NCBI GenBank assembly: GCA_963931925.1
Contig: OZ007579.1
Location: 41,528,335-41,592,334 of the forward strand
DNA: 64,000 nt
Direction of reading: 5' to 3'
DNA from: Onchidella celtica
Lineage: Eukaryota; Mollusca; Gastropoda; Systellommatophora; Onchidiidae
Every line of letters begins with the position of its first letter. Position 1 is the stretch's first letter. Shown here in pieces: positions 56,001-63,373 of this stretch. Below the pieces are notes generated by a model, which was not told where the DNA came from, ran no database searches, and worked only from the letters and a program-made list of their open reading frames with translations. A program made the translations under genes and the position numbers.

Positions 56001-56229
56001 TGTCCATTGTCCTTCATTGAATCTACAGGTGCAGATGCTCCCCCTTCTCCCAAAATAAAAGACTGATTTAAAGTATTTGCTTGTGTTTCTGTAACTGGTT
56101 TATTTTTACAGGGTGGGTAGTTGGCCCACCGCCAACTGGCTCTTCTCGGGAGACCAGGACCTTTGCACCTTTAGTCGCCTCTTACGACACGCAGTATCAC
56201 GTCAGATGTATTCTTTGCTGTCCCTCTTA
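53016..56229 (-). mobile_element. Full-length RTE-like LINE (3.2 kb) inside transposon C
   Basis: A 10-bp target duplication TTTCCAGAAT is perfect at 53006-53015 and 56230-56239. On the minus strand the element starts near 56229 with a 5' region containing CGTAAGAGGCGACTAAAGGT, carries one long ORF, and ends with a short TGATGATGATGAT tail typical of RTE-like elements. No 5' truncation is visible. A single APE+RT protein of about 1,000 residues and a total of 3.2 kb match RTE-type elements. Confidence 0.88.
53036..56017 (-). CDS. Intact LINE endonuclease-reverse transcriptase
   Basis: One open frame of about 993 codons from the first ATG (56017-56015); the open frame continues at least 12 codons further upstream without ATG. 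An N-terminal APE-type endonuclease shows SWNVRSM, GVSETRW, YAPTNEA, IMGDANAKIG and the terminal GSDHHMLL. The RT follows with NRGKAAGPDQIPPEAL, NYRGITLLS, GFRSNRSTTDQI, NFLDYEKAFDSIDRE, GVRQGCLLSPFLF and DFADDLALL (FADD at 749-752, counting the upstream codons). The C-terminus has LLYGCETW and a basic GRPRGTWRR segment. No stop or frameshift is present, so the protein could be functional, making this the best candidate for a live element in the window. Confidence 0.9.
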   Translation of the reverse strand: MKDNGQSRKDSTGPTAPSSNKSLRIASWNVRSMYEAGKSAQVTMEMRRYRLHILGVSETRWIQSGLKQLNSGEKILYSGREDKKHTEGLAIILSKHAQRSLRGWEPYGRRIILASFTTKNKNINMNIVQIYAPTNEATDEDKDDFYNQLQEIVDTLPRKDVNIIMGDANAKIGQDNTGYEDIMGRNGLGQMNENGERFASFCAFNSYVIGGSVFPHKRIHKATWISPDGVTENQIDHFCITRRFRRSLEDVIVQRGADVGSDHHMLLARLKLRLKKQGTRAGTKRRKFQVSLLDGDKKEEFQLTLRNRFKPLVDLEETVDLETHWAKVKGVFTSTCQDVLGEKKVEHKEWISQKSLDLIRIRRDLKEQVNASRTRSSRVGNQEEYRASAKEVKKSIKKDKEEFIGMLAVKAEKAATGGHTRILYQTTKTLAGKYGKPEVPVKDCNRKAIFGKETQAKRWIEHFSSLLNRPPPSNPPDILPARNDLPISCDPPTKAEINDAIKQLNRGKAAGPDQIPPEALKADAAGAAEDLHSLFSRIWIGGKFPKDWKEGHLVKLPKKGDLSNCSNYRGITLLSIPGKVFNRIILKRIQNATDPKLREEQAGFRSNRSTTDQIATLRIIVEQSLEWNSQLIVNFLDYEKAFDSIDRETLWRILRHYGIPEKMVNLIKSMYEGTSCRVVHDGELTDSFDIKTGVRQGCLLSPFLFILVIDWLMKETTNGGRNGIQWTPWTQLDDLDFADDLALLSHTHDQMQAKTTALNTISESIGLRIHPAKSKVLKIVAPPSEQVKVGDQPLEDVESFCYLGSIIDNKGGTEAEVKARIGKAQAAFTPLSKIWRTKDISLKTKLRIFNSNVKSVLLYGCETWNASQACIKRIQVFINRCLRKLLKIRWTDKVSNEIVWKRTRQSPVREEIGRRRWRWIGHTLRRPGNSIAKKVLDWNPQGKRSRGRPRGTWRRARENDVQRSGKTWNNVKRLAHDREGWKVFVGGLYPDPG

Positions 56230-56239
56230 TTTCCAGAAT

Positions 56240-56727
56240 ACATGTAAGTAAATGTTTAGTGTGCTAAAAAGAATAAAATGTAGTAATCATAAATAACTCC
56301 AAATTAAATTGGAATTTACATAAATCAAAGTGCGTCTGGCATATGACTCATAAAATTAAAAAATGCATAGGGTATAATCAGCATCTTCTTTTGTATCGCA
56401 ACTCGTACAATGAATGAAAAAATAATAGCTCAGAGTATTCAAATATCTCCTTTGCACAAACTGAAAATATTGTAATAACAGTGGAATGATATGATAAAAC
56501 TGCAAGGGATACAAATGGAAGGCATATATTAGAACGGAACGAAAAAAATTCTGTAAACTTAAGTACACTGATAGTCTTTAACTACTATGTGACCTTAGTT
56601 CATGTCAGCAGAACAGTCTGTAGCCGCTAAGACATGGGTAGTAATTACTCACTTAAGAATTATGCATTAAATAGTCTGATGATTATTCTTATTTTACACA
56701 ACTGTGTCTTCAATAACACATAATTTA
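56240..56727. other. Non-coding part of transposon C
   Basis: An AT-rich segment between the LINE and the 3' end of the nuclease gene. Nothing is recognised. Confidence 0.4.
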
Positions 56728-58281
56728 CTATGTACGATTTACTTGACTGGATTGTAACAAGTTCCCCGACAAGCACACAATGTGCTGCATTTTTACCTTG
56801 GCTGCACAACATTTACAAGGTGGTTTGCAAATCTTCTTGCAATGGCAAGTAACAAGAGTTTGAGTTTTGGAAATCAATGGTTTGGTTAACCACAGAGGCT
56901 GCCATCTATTGGTATGACTTTCCTTCATCCAACCCCATTTTGAAGGCTCAGGCATAGCAGGGCAATTGATCAAAGTTTGTCCCCATATATGACCTGCTTG
57001 ATATGCAGCCCGGAGAGTGTGTTGAAAGAGAACATCTTTTGAGGGGGGCATATGTTTAAAGTCTTTGCCTTTGTAAATGAAAAGTTCAAGGCGAGTAGGG
57101 TTGACAGATGTGATCTCTGAGGAATTGTCGTAGAGTTGTACAACAAATGCCTCTATGTAGGACATGATATCATTATCAATGCATTGTGGAAATGTTGATA
57201 AATGGAGCAGGGCTGGAGTTAGGTCTGGAAATTCTTGCCACACATTCCAAGCTGTTTTCTTCCCCTTCTCGTAAAATGCTGAGGTGGTGTTGCACCCTGT
57301 CTGGGAGTGAAATGCTAACAAAGCTCGAGACTTTGCTGGGCCCAGGTGTTTTGCAATAATGTGAGCAGGAATGTACTTGTGCGCCTTACCTGATCCAAAG
57401 GAAATCCGCAGCTCATCAAGACAGAGATCTTGAACACATGAGACAGCAATAACCACAACATCACTGTCACTGGAACGAATTATGATCCGTTTGAAATCAC
57501 GAAGCGTGGCATCAGCAACATGGATGAAAATGCGGGTATCTGCTTCTTCGTGTGTGCAGAGGGCAAGCCCTTGTGATGCTGATCTGAAAGGAGAACTGAG
57601 CACATTTTCTCCAAATGTGGAAACTATTTCTTTGCCCTCTACACATATGTTCTGGATTTGTTCTGCTAATATAGAAAACAACTCTGTTTTGTTTGCATCA
57701 ACACGGAAAAAAGTCTGCCAGTTTCCTGGCATTCTGGAAGATAATGTCACATGTCGCCGGACACTTTCACCTCGTCTTTGCCAAGTACCAAATTTCAGGC
57801 TGTCAGGTTTGTACATGTCCCATACAACATCCGGTCGAGAAACATTTTGAAGGCAAGAAAGAATGTATGGTACAAAAACATGGTCAGCATATTCCTTGAA
57901 TGTTGACACAAGACCCGGCCTTAATGACTGTACAACAAAAGCTCCATCGAGAATCATAACATCAGCAGTGGGAGTCGAAGCTGAAAATTCTGCCTCTGAT
58001 TCCAAGTATTTTATGATTTCCGATTTGGTTCCTTTGTGCATCTGGCCTGTTGAAGAAAAGCTTGGTGGAATTTCACTATTCTCGTGAGAAAAGATGTCCT
58101 CATCAATTCTGCATGTCCTGAAAGCATCATGTGCACGAGATCTTTCCTCTTTGAGAGATACAATGTCCGACTTTTCTTTGCTTTGTGGAAATTTTGTTGA
58201 AAACTGGCGATTTGTTGAGGTGAATCTTTGCTGACCATAGAATTGAAGCTTTTCGTATTCGCTGTGAAAAAAATTCATCAT
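56728..58281 (-). CDS. Longest open piece (517 codons) of the XPG-like transposon protein
   Basis: This is the C-terminal reading frame of the pseudogene described at 56728-58971, listed separately because it is uninterrupted. Its first ~90 residues are a poorly conserved linker and the nuclease-like core spans about 105-350. A region ending WGWMKESHTNRWQPLWLT precedes the cysteine cluster. The ATG pair at its start is internal to the ancestral protein and overlaps the T-run frameshift. Whether the nuclease acts in excision, in target cleavage or as cargo is unknown. Confidence 0.65.
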   Translation of the reverse strand: MMNFFHSEYEKLQFYGQQRFTSTNRQFSTKFPQSKEKSDIVSLKEERSRAHDAFRTCRIDEDIFSHENSEIPPSFSSTGQMHKGTKSEIIKYLESEAEFSASTPTADVMILDGAFVVQSLRPGLVSTFKEYADHVFVPYILSCLQNVSRPDVVWDMYKPDSLKFGTWQRRGESVRRHVTLSSRMPGNWQTFFRVDANKTELFSILAEQIQNICVEGKEIVSTFGENVLSSPFRSASQGLALCTHEEADTRIFIHVADATLRDFKRIIIRSSDSDVVVIAVSCVQDLCLDELRISFGSGKAHKYIPAHIIAKHLGPAKSRALLAFHSQTGCNTTSAFYEKGKKTAWNVWQEFPDLTPALLHLSTFPQCIDNDIMSYIEAFVVQLYDNSSEITSVNPTRLELFIYKGKDFKHMPPSKDVLFQHTLRAAYQAGHIWGQTLINCPAMPEPSKWGWMKESHTNRWQPLWLTKPLISKTQTLVTCHCKKICKPPCKCCAAKVKMQHIVCLSGNLLQSSQVNRT

Positions 58282-58971
58282 ACTTCTTGCTTCCAGTTTC
58301 AGTGATAGTCATCACTGTGCTAACAATATTGTGGCCCATGACTTGAGATGTTTCTAGTGAGACCAGATCACCCGAATCTTCTAAAAAAAGGATTGCCTAA
58401 TCCAGAAAATGCATTGATCAACGAGTCTTTGTCTTCTTTGAAAGTTTCTTGGAATTTTTTGTACTGCTCATGATGTTGTTGTTTTTTTTTTAAGGACCGT
58501 GGAGTTTGCTCAGATTCTTCTGTTATTCGTGTGAGCTCGGGTCCCGCAACCATACACCTTCTGAGAGCTTCAGGGTCTTCAGTGAGTCCAATAACACCAC
58601 CATCACTTTTTACTGTGCAAATGAGCTGCTCATGCATTTGGTCAAGAGCGAGACAGGAGAAAGATCGTTCTGTCTTCTGCCCAACAAATGTCCCCTCCAC
58701 AAACTCTTTGTAGATCTGTGGATGCATTTCCTTCAATGCACACATGTCTCGCAAGTGAATGGGCAGATTGCGTGTATAATGTATAATAATGGTCTAGAGC
58801 GAAAATCCATGGCATAAGGGGTTGAAGACATTCAAGGTACAAATGAAAATTGGCTGTAGGGTTTGCTTTCACAAACTGAAGCACTGTTAGCTCCAGTTCC
58901 ATTGTTTGGTGCCAATACATGAATTGAGGCTCTTTGTCCCGTTGTTGTTGTATCCAGAGTTCAAGTGACAA
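56728..58971 (-). pseudogene. XPG/PIN-like nuclease protein of transposon C, frameshifted
   Basis: The protein is read in pieces on the minus strand. Piece 1, 58971-58642, has FMYWHQTMELELTVLQFV and MPWIFALDHYY. Piece 2, 58754-58368, has HEQLICTVKSDGGVIGLTED, ALRRCMVAGPE and HHEQYKKF. A short piece from 58339 follows. The last piece is the 517-codon frame 58281-56728. The last piece carries XPG/FEN-like acidic motifs: LDGAFVV (D112), VVWDMYKPDSLK (D155, cf. the VFDGxPPxLK motif of FEN1), HEEADTRIF (E245-D248), SSDSDVVVI (D272/D274) and TGCNTTSAF (331, Asn where related proteins, as I recall them, have Asp). A Cys-rich tail (CHCKKICKPPCKCC, about 483-497) ends it. At least three frameshifts, one in a T run near 58270, make it a pseudogene. 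The family occurs as uncharacterised proteins in many invertebrates. Confidence 0.72.
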
Positions 58972-59183
58972 AAAGACGCGTGAATATGTTACAAAGATAA
59001 CTTCCGCATAGCTTAAAGTGCAAAAAAATTGAAAATTTGGGTAAAGCAGACCTTATATGCAAATTTTATCCCTTCTAATGAATTCGGCGCCCTTTTAAAC
59101 CTATATATAGACACCTTTTTTTGCATTTATGTTATATTTTAACTAAAAGTTATGCCTCTTTCTAATTGGTGGTACTGCTCAGC
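58972..59183 (-). other. 5' non-coding part of transposon C
   Basis: Between the right TIR and the first recognisable coding piece. No start or N-terminal domain is seen, so the gene is probably internally deleted or 5'-truncated. Confidence 0.4.
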
Positions 59184-59314
59184 GGCGGCCATTTTTAATT
59201 TATGCAAATGAGGGTCAAATTATGCAGCCACAACTTGTGTCCTACCCTAACATTTCTTAAATTGGTACAGGCTACTTGTGTGCCAAAAGACACCTTTCTA
59301 ATCAGAAGTGCAGG
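59184..59314 (-). repeat. Right terminal inverted repeat of transposon C
   Basis: Reverse complement begins CCTGCACTTCTGATTAGAAA and ends AAAAATGGCCGCC. Confidence 0.8.
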
Positions 59315-59598
59315 CAATGTTGCCTAAGTCAGCCCACTAAAACCATTGTTAGCATGGAGCGGAAAGTAGGTCGCTGCGGTAAACAATACTCATTTGGGCA
59401 TTTCCAGGGGGCGTAAGAGCTCACAAACGGTTCTAAATAATTTCAATCAGCCCCAAAATATGAACAAACCACAATAAACAAATATACACATTATCGTTGG
59501 TTAAGGCGTCTCTTTCAAATCTTGTTTACCGCAGCGACTTAGTTTCGCGATTTGGCGGAAGTGAGATCTCTCTGTAATGCATACTCTTCGATAGCGCC

Positions 59599-59810
59599 TA
59601 ATCCAAACCAGTTTGCTCTGGGCGCTCTACGGAAAGTCTTGTTCTCTCGATTTGTATCTCTCTCTGATCTCTCTTTCTTTCTCTCTCCCCCCCCCCTCTC
59701 TCTCTCATTCTCCCCCCCCCCCTCTCTCTCTCGCTCTATCTCTCTCTATCTCAGAGCAAATTGTAACGCAGCCTGTTAGGCGCAGTTCACAACTCACAAC
59801 TGTATTATAA
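59599..59810 (+). repeat. Repeat A, copy 2, right part
   Basis: It resumes repeat A after the nested insertion: GGGCGCTCTACGG, long CT/C tracts, then ATCTCAGAGCAAATTGTAAC and GTTAGGCGCAGTTCACAACT, which are identical to 38444-38500. Confidence 0.75.
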
Positions 59811-59879
59811 AGTATTATAATAATATTTGAATATATATTTATATATATTTAATCATGATAAATAAATTTTTGTTGGCGT

Positions 59880-60212
59880 TGTGGGGGGAGGGGGGGGGGG
59901 TTATAGGGATAAATCTTAATCTATTCATTTTAATTTTGCCTGGGCAGCGGCCTGTTCGGCCCGCTCTTTATGATTTCCAACTGCCAAGGTATCTTTAATG
60001 TGCGCAAGGTGCACATGGCCCCTCCGATTTGTTCGTTCATATCCGAGAAGGCTAGGTACTCGATCCCACCACCCAACAGGATCAGGGACACTAAAAATTA
60101 TGAGAAAAATCCCAAACTTCCAACATGCCTGCACCGGCCGGGGTTTGAACCCGGTACCCGCTACCCTTGGCATGAGAGACGAGCACCTTGCTTCTAGACC
60201 ACCTTGTCCCCA
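59880..60212 (-). mobile_element. tRNA-Glu-related SINE, 3'-shortened copy
   Basis: Reverse-oriented member of the 36529/11238 family: on the minus strand GGGGACAAGGTGGTCTAGAA (A box), GGTTCAAACCC (B box) and the CATTAAAGATACCTTGGCAG central block. The 3' tail beyond the G/C tract at 59885-59900 is missing. No target duplication was found. Confidence 0.85.
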
Positions 60213-60354
60213 ATATCGTAATAGTTATCCGGCTGACACACTGAAAAATCCAAACTTGTTTTTTCAAACTCATTGTCCACATTTTACTGTTCTTGGGATA
60301 TGTACCAGTACGCAAAGCTTATAAATCTCCAGCGATTTTGTTTTAGTCTTCAAG

Positions 60355-60522
60355 ATGATGGAAGTGATGATTCATTCCCAGAATGTGTGGCCGGTCAGTG
60401 GGGCAGTGAGTGTTTGTCAAGCTGTGGAAAATGTGAGGGTGGACCAGAGTTCTGTCAGGTGTATGACGGTCAGTGTGTCAATGGCTGTGCTAGTGGCTAC
60501 ACGGGCAAGACGTGTACAGAGG
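60355..60522 (+). CDS. EGF-like (8-cysteine, MEGF/laminin-type) exon
   Basis: This 168-bp exon is preceded by a T-rich tract and TTTTAGTCTTCAAG and followed by GAGG|GTAAGAAC. Both junctions are phase 1, the usual arrangement for shuffled EGF modules. It encodes DGSDDSFPE then CVAGQWGSECLSSCGKC, EGGPEFCQVYDGQC and VNGCASGYTGKTC. The eight cysteines and GxWGxxC and GYxGxxC motifs are typical of MEGF10/scavenger-receptor-F and related extracellular modules. It would form one domain of a secreted or membrane receptor. Upstream partner may be the signal-peptide exon at 51935; downstream exons lie beyond the window or are not recognised. Confidence 0.72.
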
Positions 60523-60790
60523 GTAAGAACTGGTGCTCGTTGTGTACTCAAGGTAAATAATACTAATGTTGGCTGTGCATAGAGGATGAGTAACGATGTT
60601 GGCTGCATACAGAGAGTGGGTATTGATGTTGATTGTATACAGAGGGTAAGTACTGATGTCGGTTGTGTACAGAGGGCGAGTACTGGTGTTGGTTGTGTAC
60701 GGGGGGTAAGTACTGTTGATGGTTATGTACAGAGGGTGAATACTGATACTGGTTGTGTACAGATGTTGGTTATATATAGAGGGTGTCAAG
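60523..60790 (+). repeat. 30-bp minisatellite derived from the EGF exon's donor junction
   Basis: About eight 30-bp units (GATGTTGGTTGTGTACAGAG + GGTAAGTACT) start right after the exon. The unit core GTGTACAGAGGGTAAG equals the exon 3' end plus its donor. Several units keep a usable-looking GGTAAGT donor (near 60644 and 60703); others are mutated (GGGCGAGT, GGATGAG). Because 30 is divisible by three, the array is also open as protein. Confidence 0.85.
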
Positions 60791-61120
60791 GTTAAAGTTA
60801 TAATTGTCGTGCTGGGTCACGACTTGTTTTTTTTGTCACGGTTTCGTTGATTATAGCCAGTGTAAATGTCCTTGAACTGTCTCGTGAACAGTTTGTTTTT
60901 GTAACGCTTTTTCTTAGAGATGGAAAGAAAGTGGGGCAAGATAGAATAAATGGATAAGTTAGCAGTGACGGTGCAGTTCTCGACCCCGTGATTTTGATGA
61001 ACTCTAACAGGGGAAGAGAAGGGGTGAGAAAAGGGAGATAGTAAATTCGTACATAAAACGTAGAGGGTTTAGAGACTTTAGTAAGGGTTTTGATATGTTA
61101 ATTTGCAGCCGGCCGCACAG

Positions 61121-61128
61121 TATATAAG
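61121..61128 (+). promoter_or_regulatory. Candidate TATA box of the second LTR element
   Basis: TATATAAG follows GCCGGCCGCACAG, a GC-rich context like a core promoter, about 2.25 kb before the gag start. Confidence 0.35.
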
Positions 61129-62819
61129 CGTGGCCATTCCTATGTTTGAGCACTCCATGCAGAAATATCCATCTGTGCAGGCGGTCGGCGGGATTCTGCC
61201 AGAAGAATCAGAAGACTGTTATATTCATGTCTATGTCCATTATAGACACTGAAATGAGACCATATGCTCCTCCGTGAGAATTACCCACTGCTGTTATCTG
61301 CTGTTCCCTGATTTCTAATCAGGGACCAAGTGTAAGTGTTTGTCTGTTGATTCGACGATGAACGAGAAGCTGAAAGCAATTTGTCCAGTAGAAGTGCTAC
61401 CCAAGAATGCAAGACAACCATGTATATTAACTGGCAACTAGATCTAGTATGAATGTCTGGCATACACATTTGTAAATTGAAATTGATGTGTCTGGATGAG
61501 GCTGGGGATTGCCAGCCCATCCTAGAGCAGATCTAGATCTAACTTAACTACGTCAGTTTGTATTGACGGGTTTGATCCATTATAAGCGGTAGGCACAAAT
61601 AACTGAGATAACATTGTCGTCTGAGACATCAGAATATTATTTGTTAGATAGTAGGCAGACTATATCTGAGAAACAGATAAGTAATACTTAAATTGCGAGT
61701 GAGACAGAATGATATAATCTTTTAGGAATCTAGAGGAGACTTCTAGTGACATATTATTGAATTTTCATTTGATGCTGCTGATGTTGTCTTTTTAGTATGT
61801 AAAAGCTAGACGAAATTGTTAGGGAATATAAAGTAAATAAATTTGTGGCCCTGCAGGTCTGTTGATAAACCCATTCAGATTGTTATTAGTATGTGGCATG
61901 GTATGAACGAGTAATTCAAATACCTCTCGATTTTTAAATGCAGTCGTAACACCTATAATTCGTAATAACCCAACTCGTAACACTGGAGAGGGACCCCTTA
62001 AAGAATTTAAATAACACCATGCCATTTAGGTAAATTATTCTAAAATCTATTGTATTTTATTCCATTATTTAAAATTGTACTATTATAACATTGTGATTTT
62101 AGGTCCTTTTTATTTTAGATTATAAGCAATTTGTATTAATTTAACATTTTGGTTCAATTTCATATGGTGAGCTCAACATCCCATTGACCCGACGACACCG
62201 GCGAGGGACACCTTTCACCTGACAGATCTACCTGACACAGAAACACATTTTTTTGGGCTTGGAACGAGCTATGGTTTGAGGATATTTACCATCTGAATTC
62301 CTCAAAAACAAAGTTAAGTGATCCATCTATTTGACAGTCTTGAGGAGGGCGACGTACTTTCCGCTCTGTGTTTCCAGGCTATTTTCCATTTACTATATGT
62401 TTAGTTTAAGAGCGGGAGGTTGGTTGGGGTCATAGTTTAGCATATCTTCTTTGCCATTTCGAAGGATATTGGAGTGCCTTGGTGGCTATTGATAACTCGG
62501 GGGGATTTGCTTCACTGTGAATAGTTCTACTAGGGATCCATTATTCGTATAGATTGTGGCGTTTCTTTTCCTTCCTTACATTTTTTAGGAAGATGTCTCT
62601 CCTGTTTTTTTCTTAAACTTTCTGTAAAATAAGTTAGGACTTGTAGGGTCTGTTATCGTTCGTCTTTCTTGTGAGTTTAGCGTCCTGTTTATTGTATTTC
62701 TTTTTGCTTCCTTATAAACTTTAAACTAGTATACTAACATTGCTATGTTTACAATATATGCCTGAGGTGTTTCACGTGCTAAAACCACGTTGAATTGTAA
62801 TCTGGTATTGATATATGAG

Positions 62820-63245
62820 AGAGAGAGAGATAATAAATTTTTGATCACGTGATAATTTCACGTCGAATATAGAGAGAATAATTTTGCAGTGGTAACAGAA
62901 GACACTGCGTGTGCGCGTTTTGAGAAGAGAGAGATATTTCAAATTTGTCGCGTTGAGAGAGAGATATAATTTTGATTCGTCGCATTGAGAGAGCGATACA
63001 TTTTTGACAGTGATAACAGAGGACACTGGTTCGTCGCGTTGAGAGAGACATAAATTTTGAGAGTGATCACTCAAGACATTAATTTGTCGCATTAAAGGCG
63101 ATAAATATATATTTTATTGCAGTGGGAGCAACGGATAGACGGCACTGCCTTACTAGTATTCATATTCAGAGAAAGAGAGATAAAGTTTTTGCAGTGGAAG
63201 AGACACTGCCTGCAATTTACAGAGAAAGATAGAACGTTCTTTTCG
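62820..63245 (+). repeat. Degenerate ~60-bp repeats in the gag leader
   Basis: Recurring words TTCGTCGCGTTGAGAGAGA, ATAAATTTTGA and GTGATAACAGAGGACACTG alternate five or six times with spacing of about 55-65 bp. Confidence 0.55.
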
Positions 63246-63373
63246 CGAAGCAGTGCTAACGTAAGACACTGAATTAATATTAACAGAGAATAACTGTTAG
63301 ACATAATATAATTGATACCGCGATATACCGTAACATTAGGTAAATACTTACTAATTACAGATTTTAACATATC

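Larger units (their letters stand above)
52598..59336 (-). mobile_element. TIR transposon C carrying an XPG-like nuclease gene
   Basis: Core terminal inverted repeats of 131 bp (52619-52749 and 59184-59314) are about 80% identical by eye; the inner 60 bp are nearly perfect. The ends probably extend to 52598 and 59336 with a 3-bp duplication CTA (52595-52597, 59337-59339): restoring one CTA rebuilds the MITE B sequence better than the alternative 10-bp CACTAAAACC. After subtracting the LINE it is about 3.5 kb. It holds a decayed minus-strand gene with an XPG/PIN-type nuclease domain. TIRs, a 3-bp duplication and an XPG-like nuclease suggest an Academ-type element (Academ families are reported to have 3-4-bp duplications and XPG nucleases). 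This assignment is an inference. Confidence 0.7.
52525..59590. mobile_element. MITE B, copy 2, split by a 6.7-kb transposon
   Basis: Left segment 52525-52594 matches 19615-19690 (AGAGAGTATGTATGTATAGA, TCGATTTGCACTGCG). Right segment 59340-59590 matches 19690-19939 (TTGTTAGCATGGAGC, GGTCGCTGCGGTAAACAATA, TTTCGCGATTTGGCGGAAGT). The outer 8-bp duplication ATAGCGCC is perfect. The halves are separated by transposon C. Confidence 0.85.
60791..63373. other. Probable 5' LTR and leader of a second LTR retrotransposon, plus intron
   Basis: This precedes a gag ORF at 63374. A TATA box lies at 61121. No clear primer site or LTR boundary could be fixed because the other LTR is outside the window. The last part (62820-63245) is an internally repetitive leader. 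Confidence 0.4.

Noticed and set aside
53190..56066. Numerous plus-strand frames opposite the RTE-like LINE
   Set aside because: Shadows of the intact minus-strand ORF, with no domain of their own.
52611..59345. 10-bp direct repeat CACTAAAACC as the target duplication of transposon C
   Set aside because: It leaves 18 unexplained extra bases relative to the intact MITE B copy. A 3-bp CTA duplication rebuilds the empty site more simply. It is still an open alternative.
62165..62183. TGGTGAGCTCAACATCCC as primer-binding site of the second LTR element
   Set aside because: It starts with TGG after a CA dinucleotide, but I cannot match it to the 3' end of any tRNA I know.
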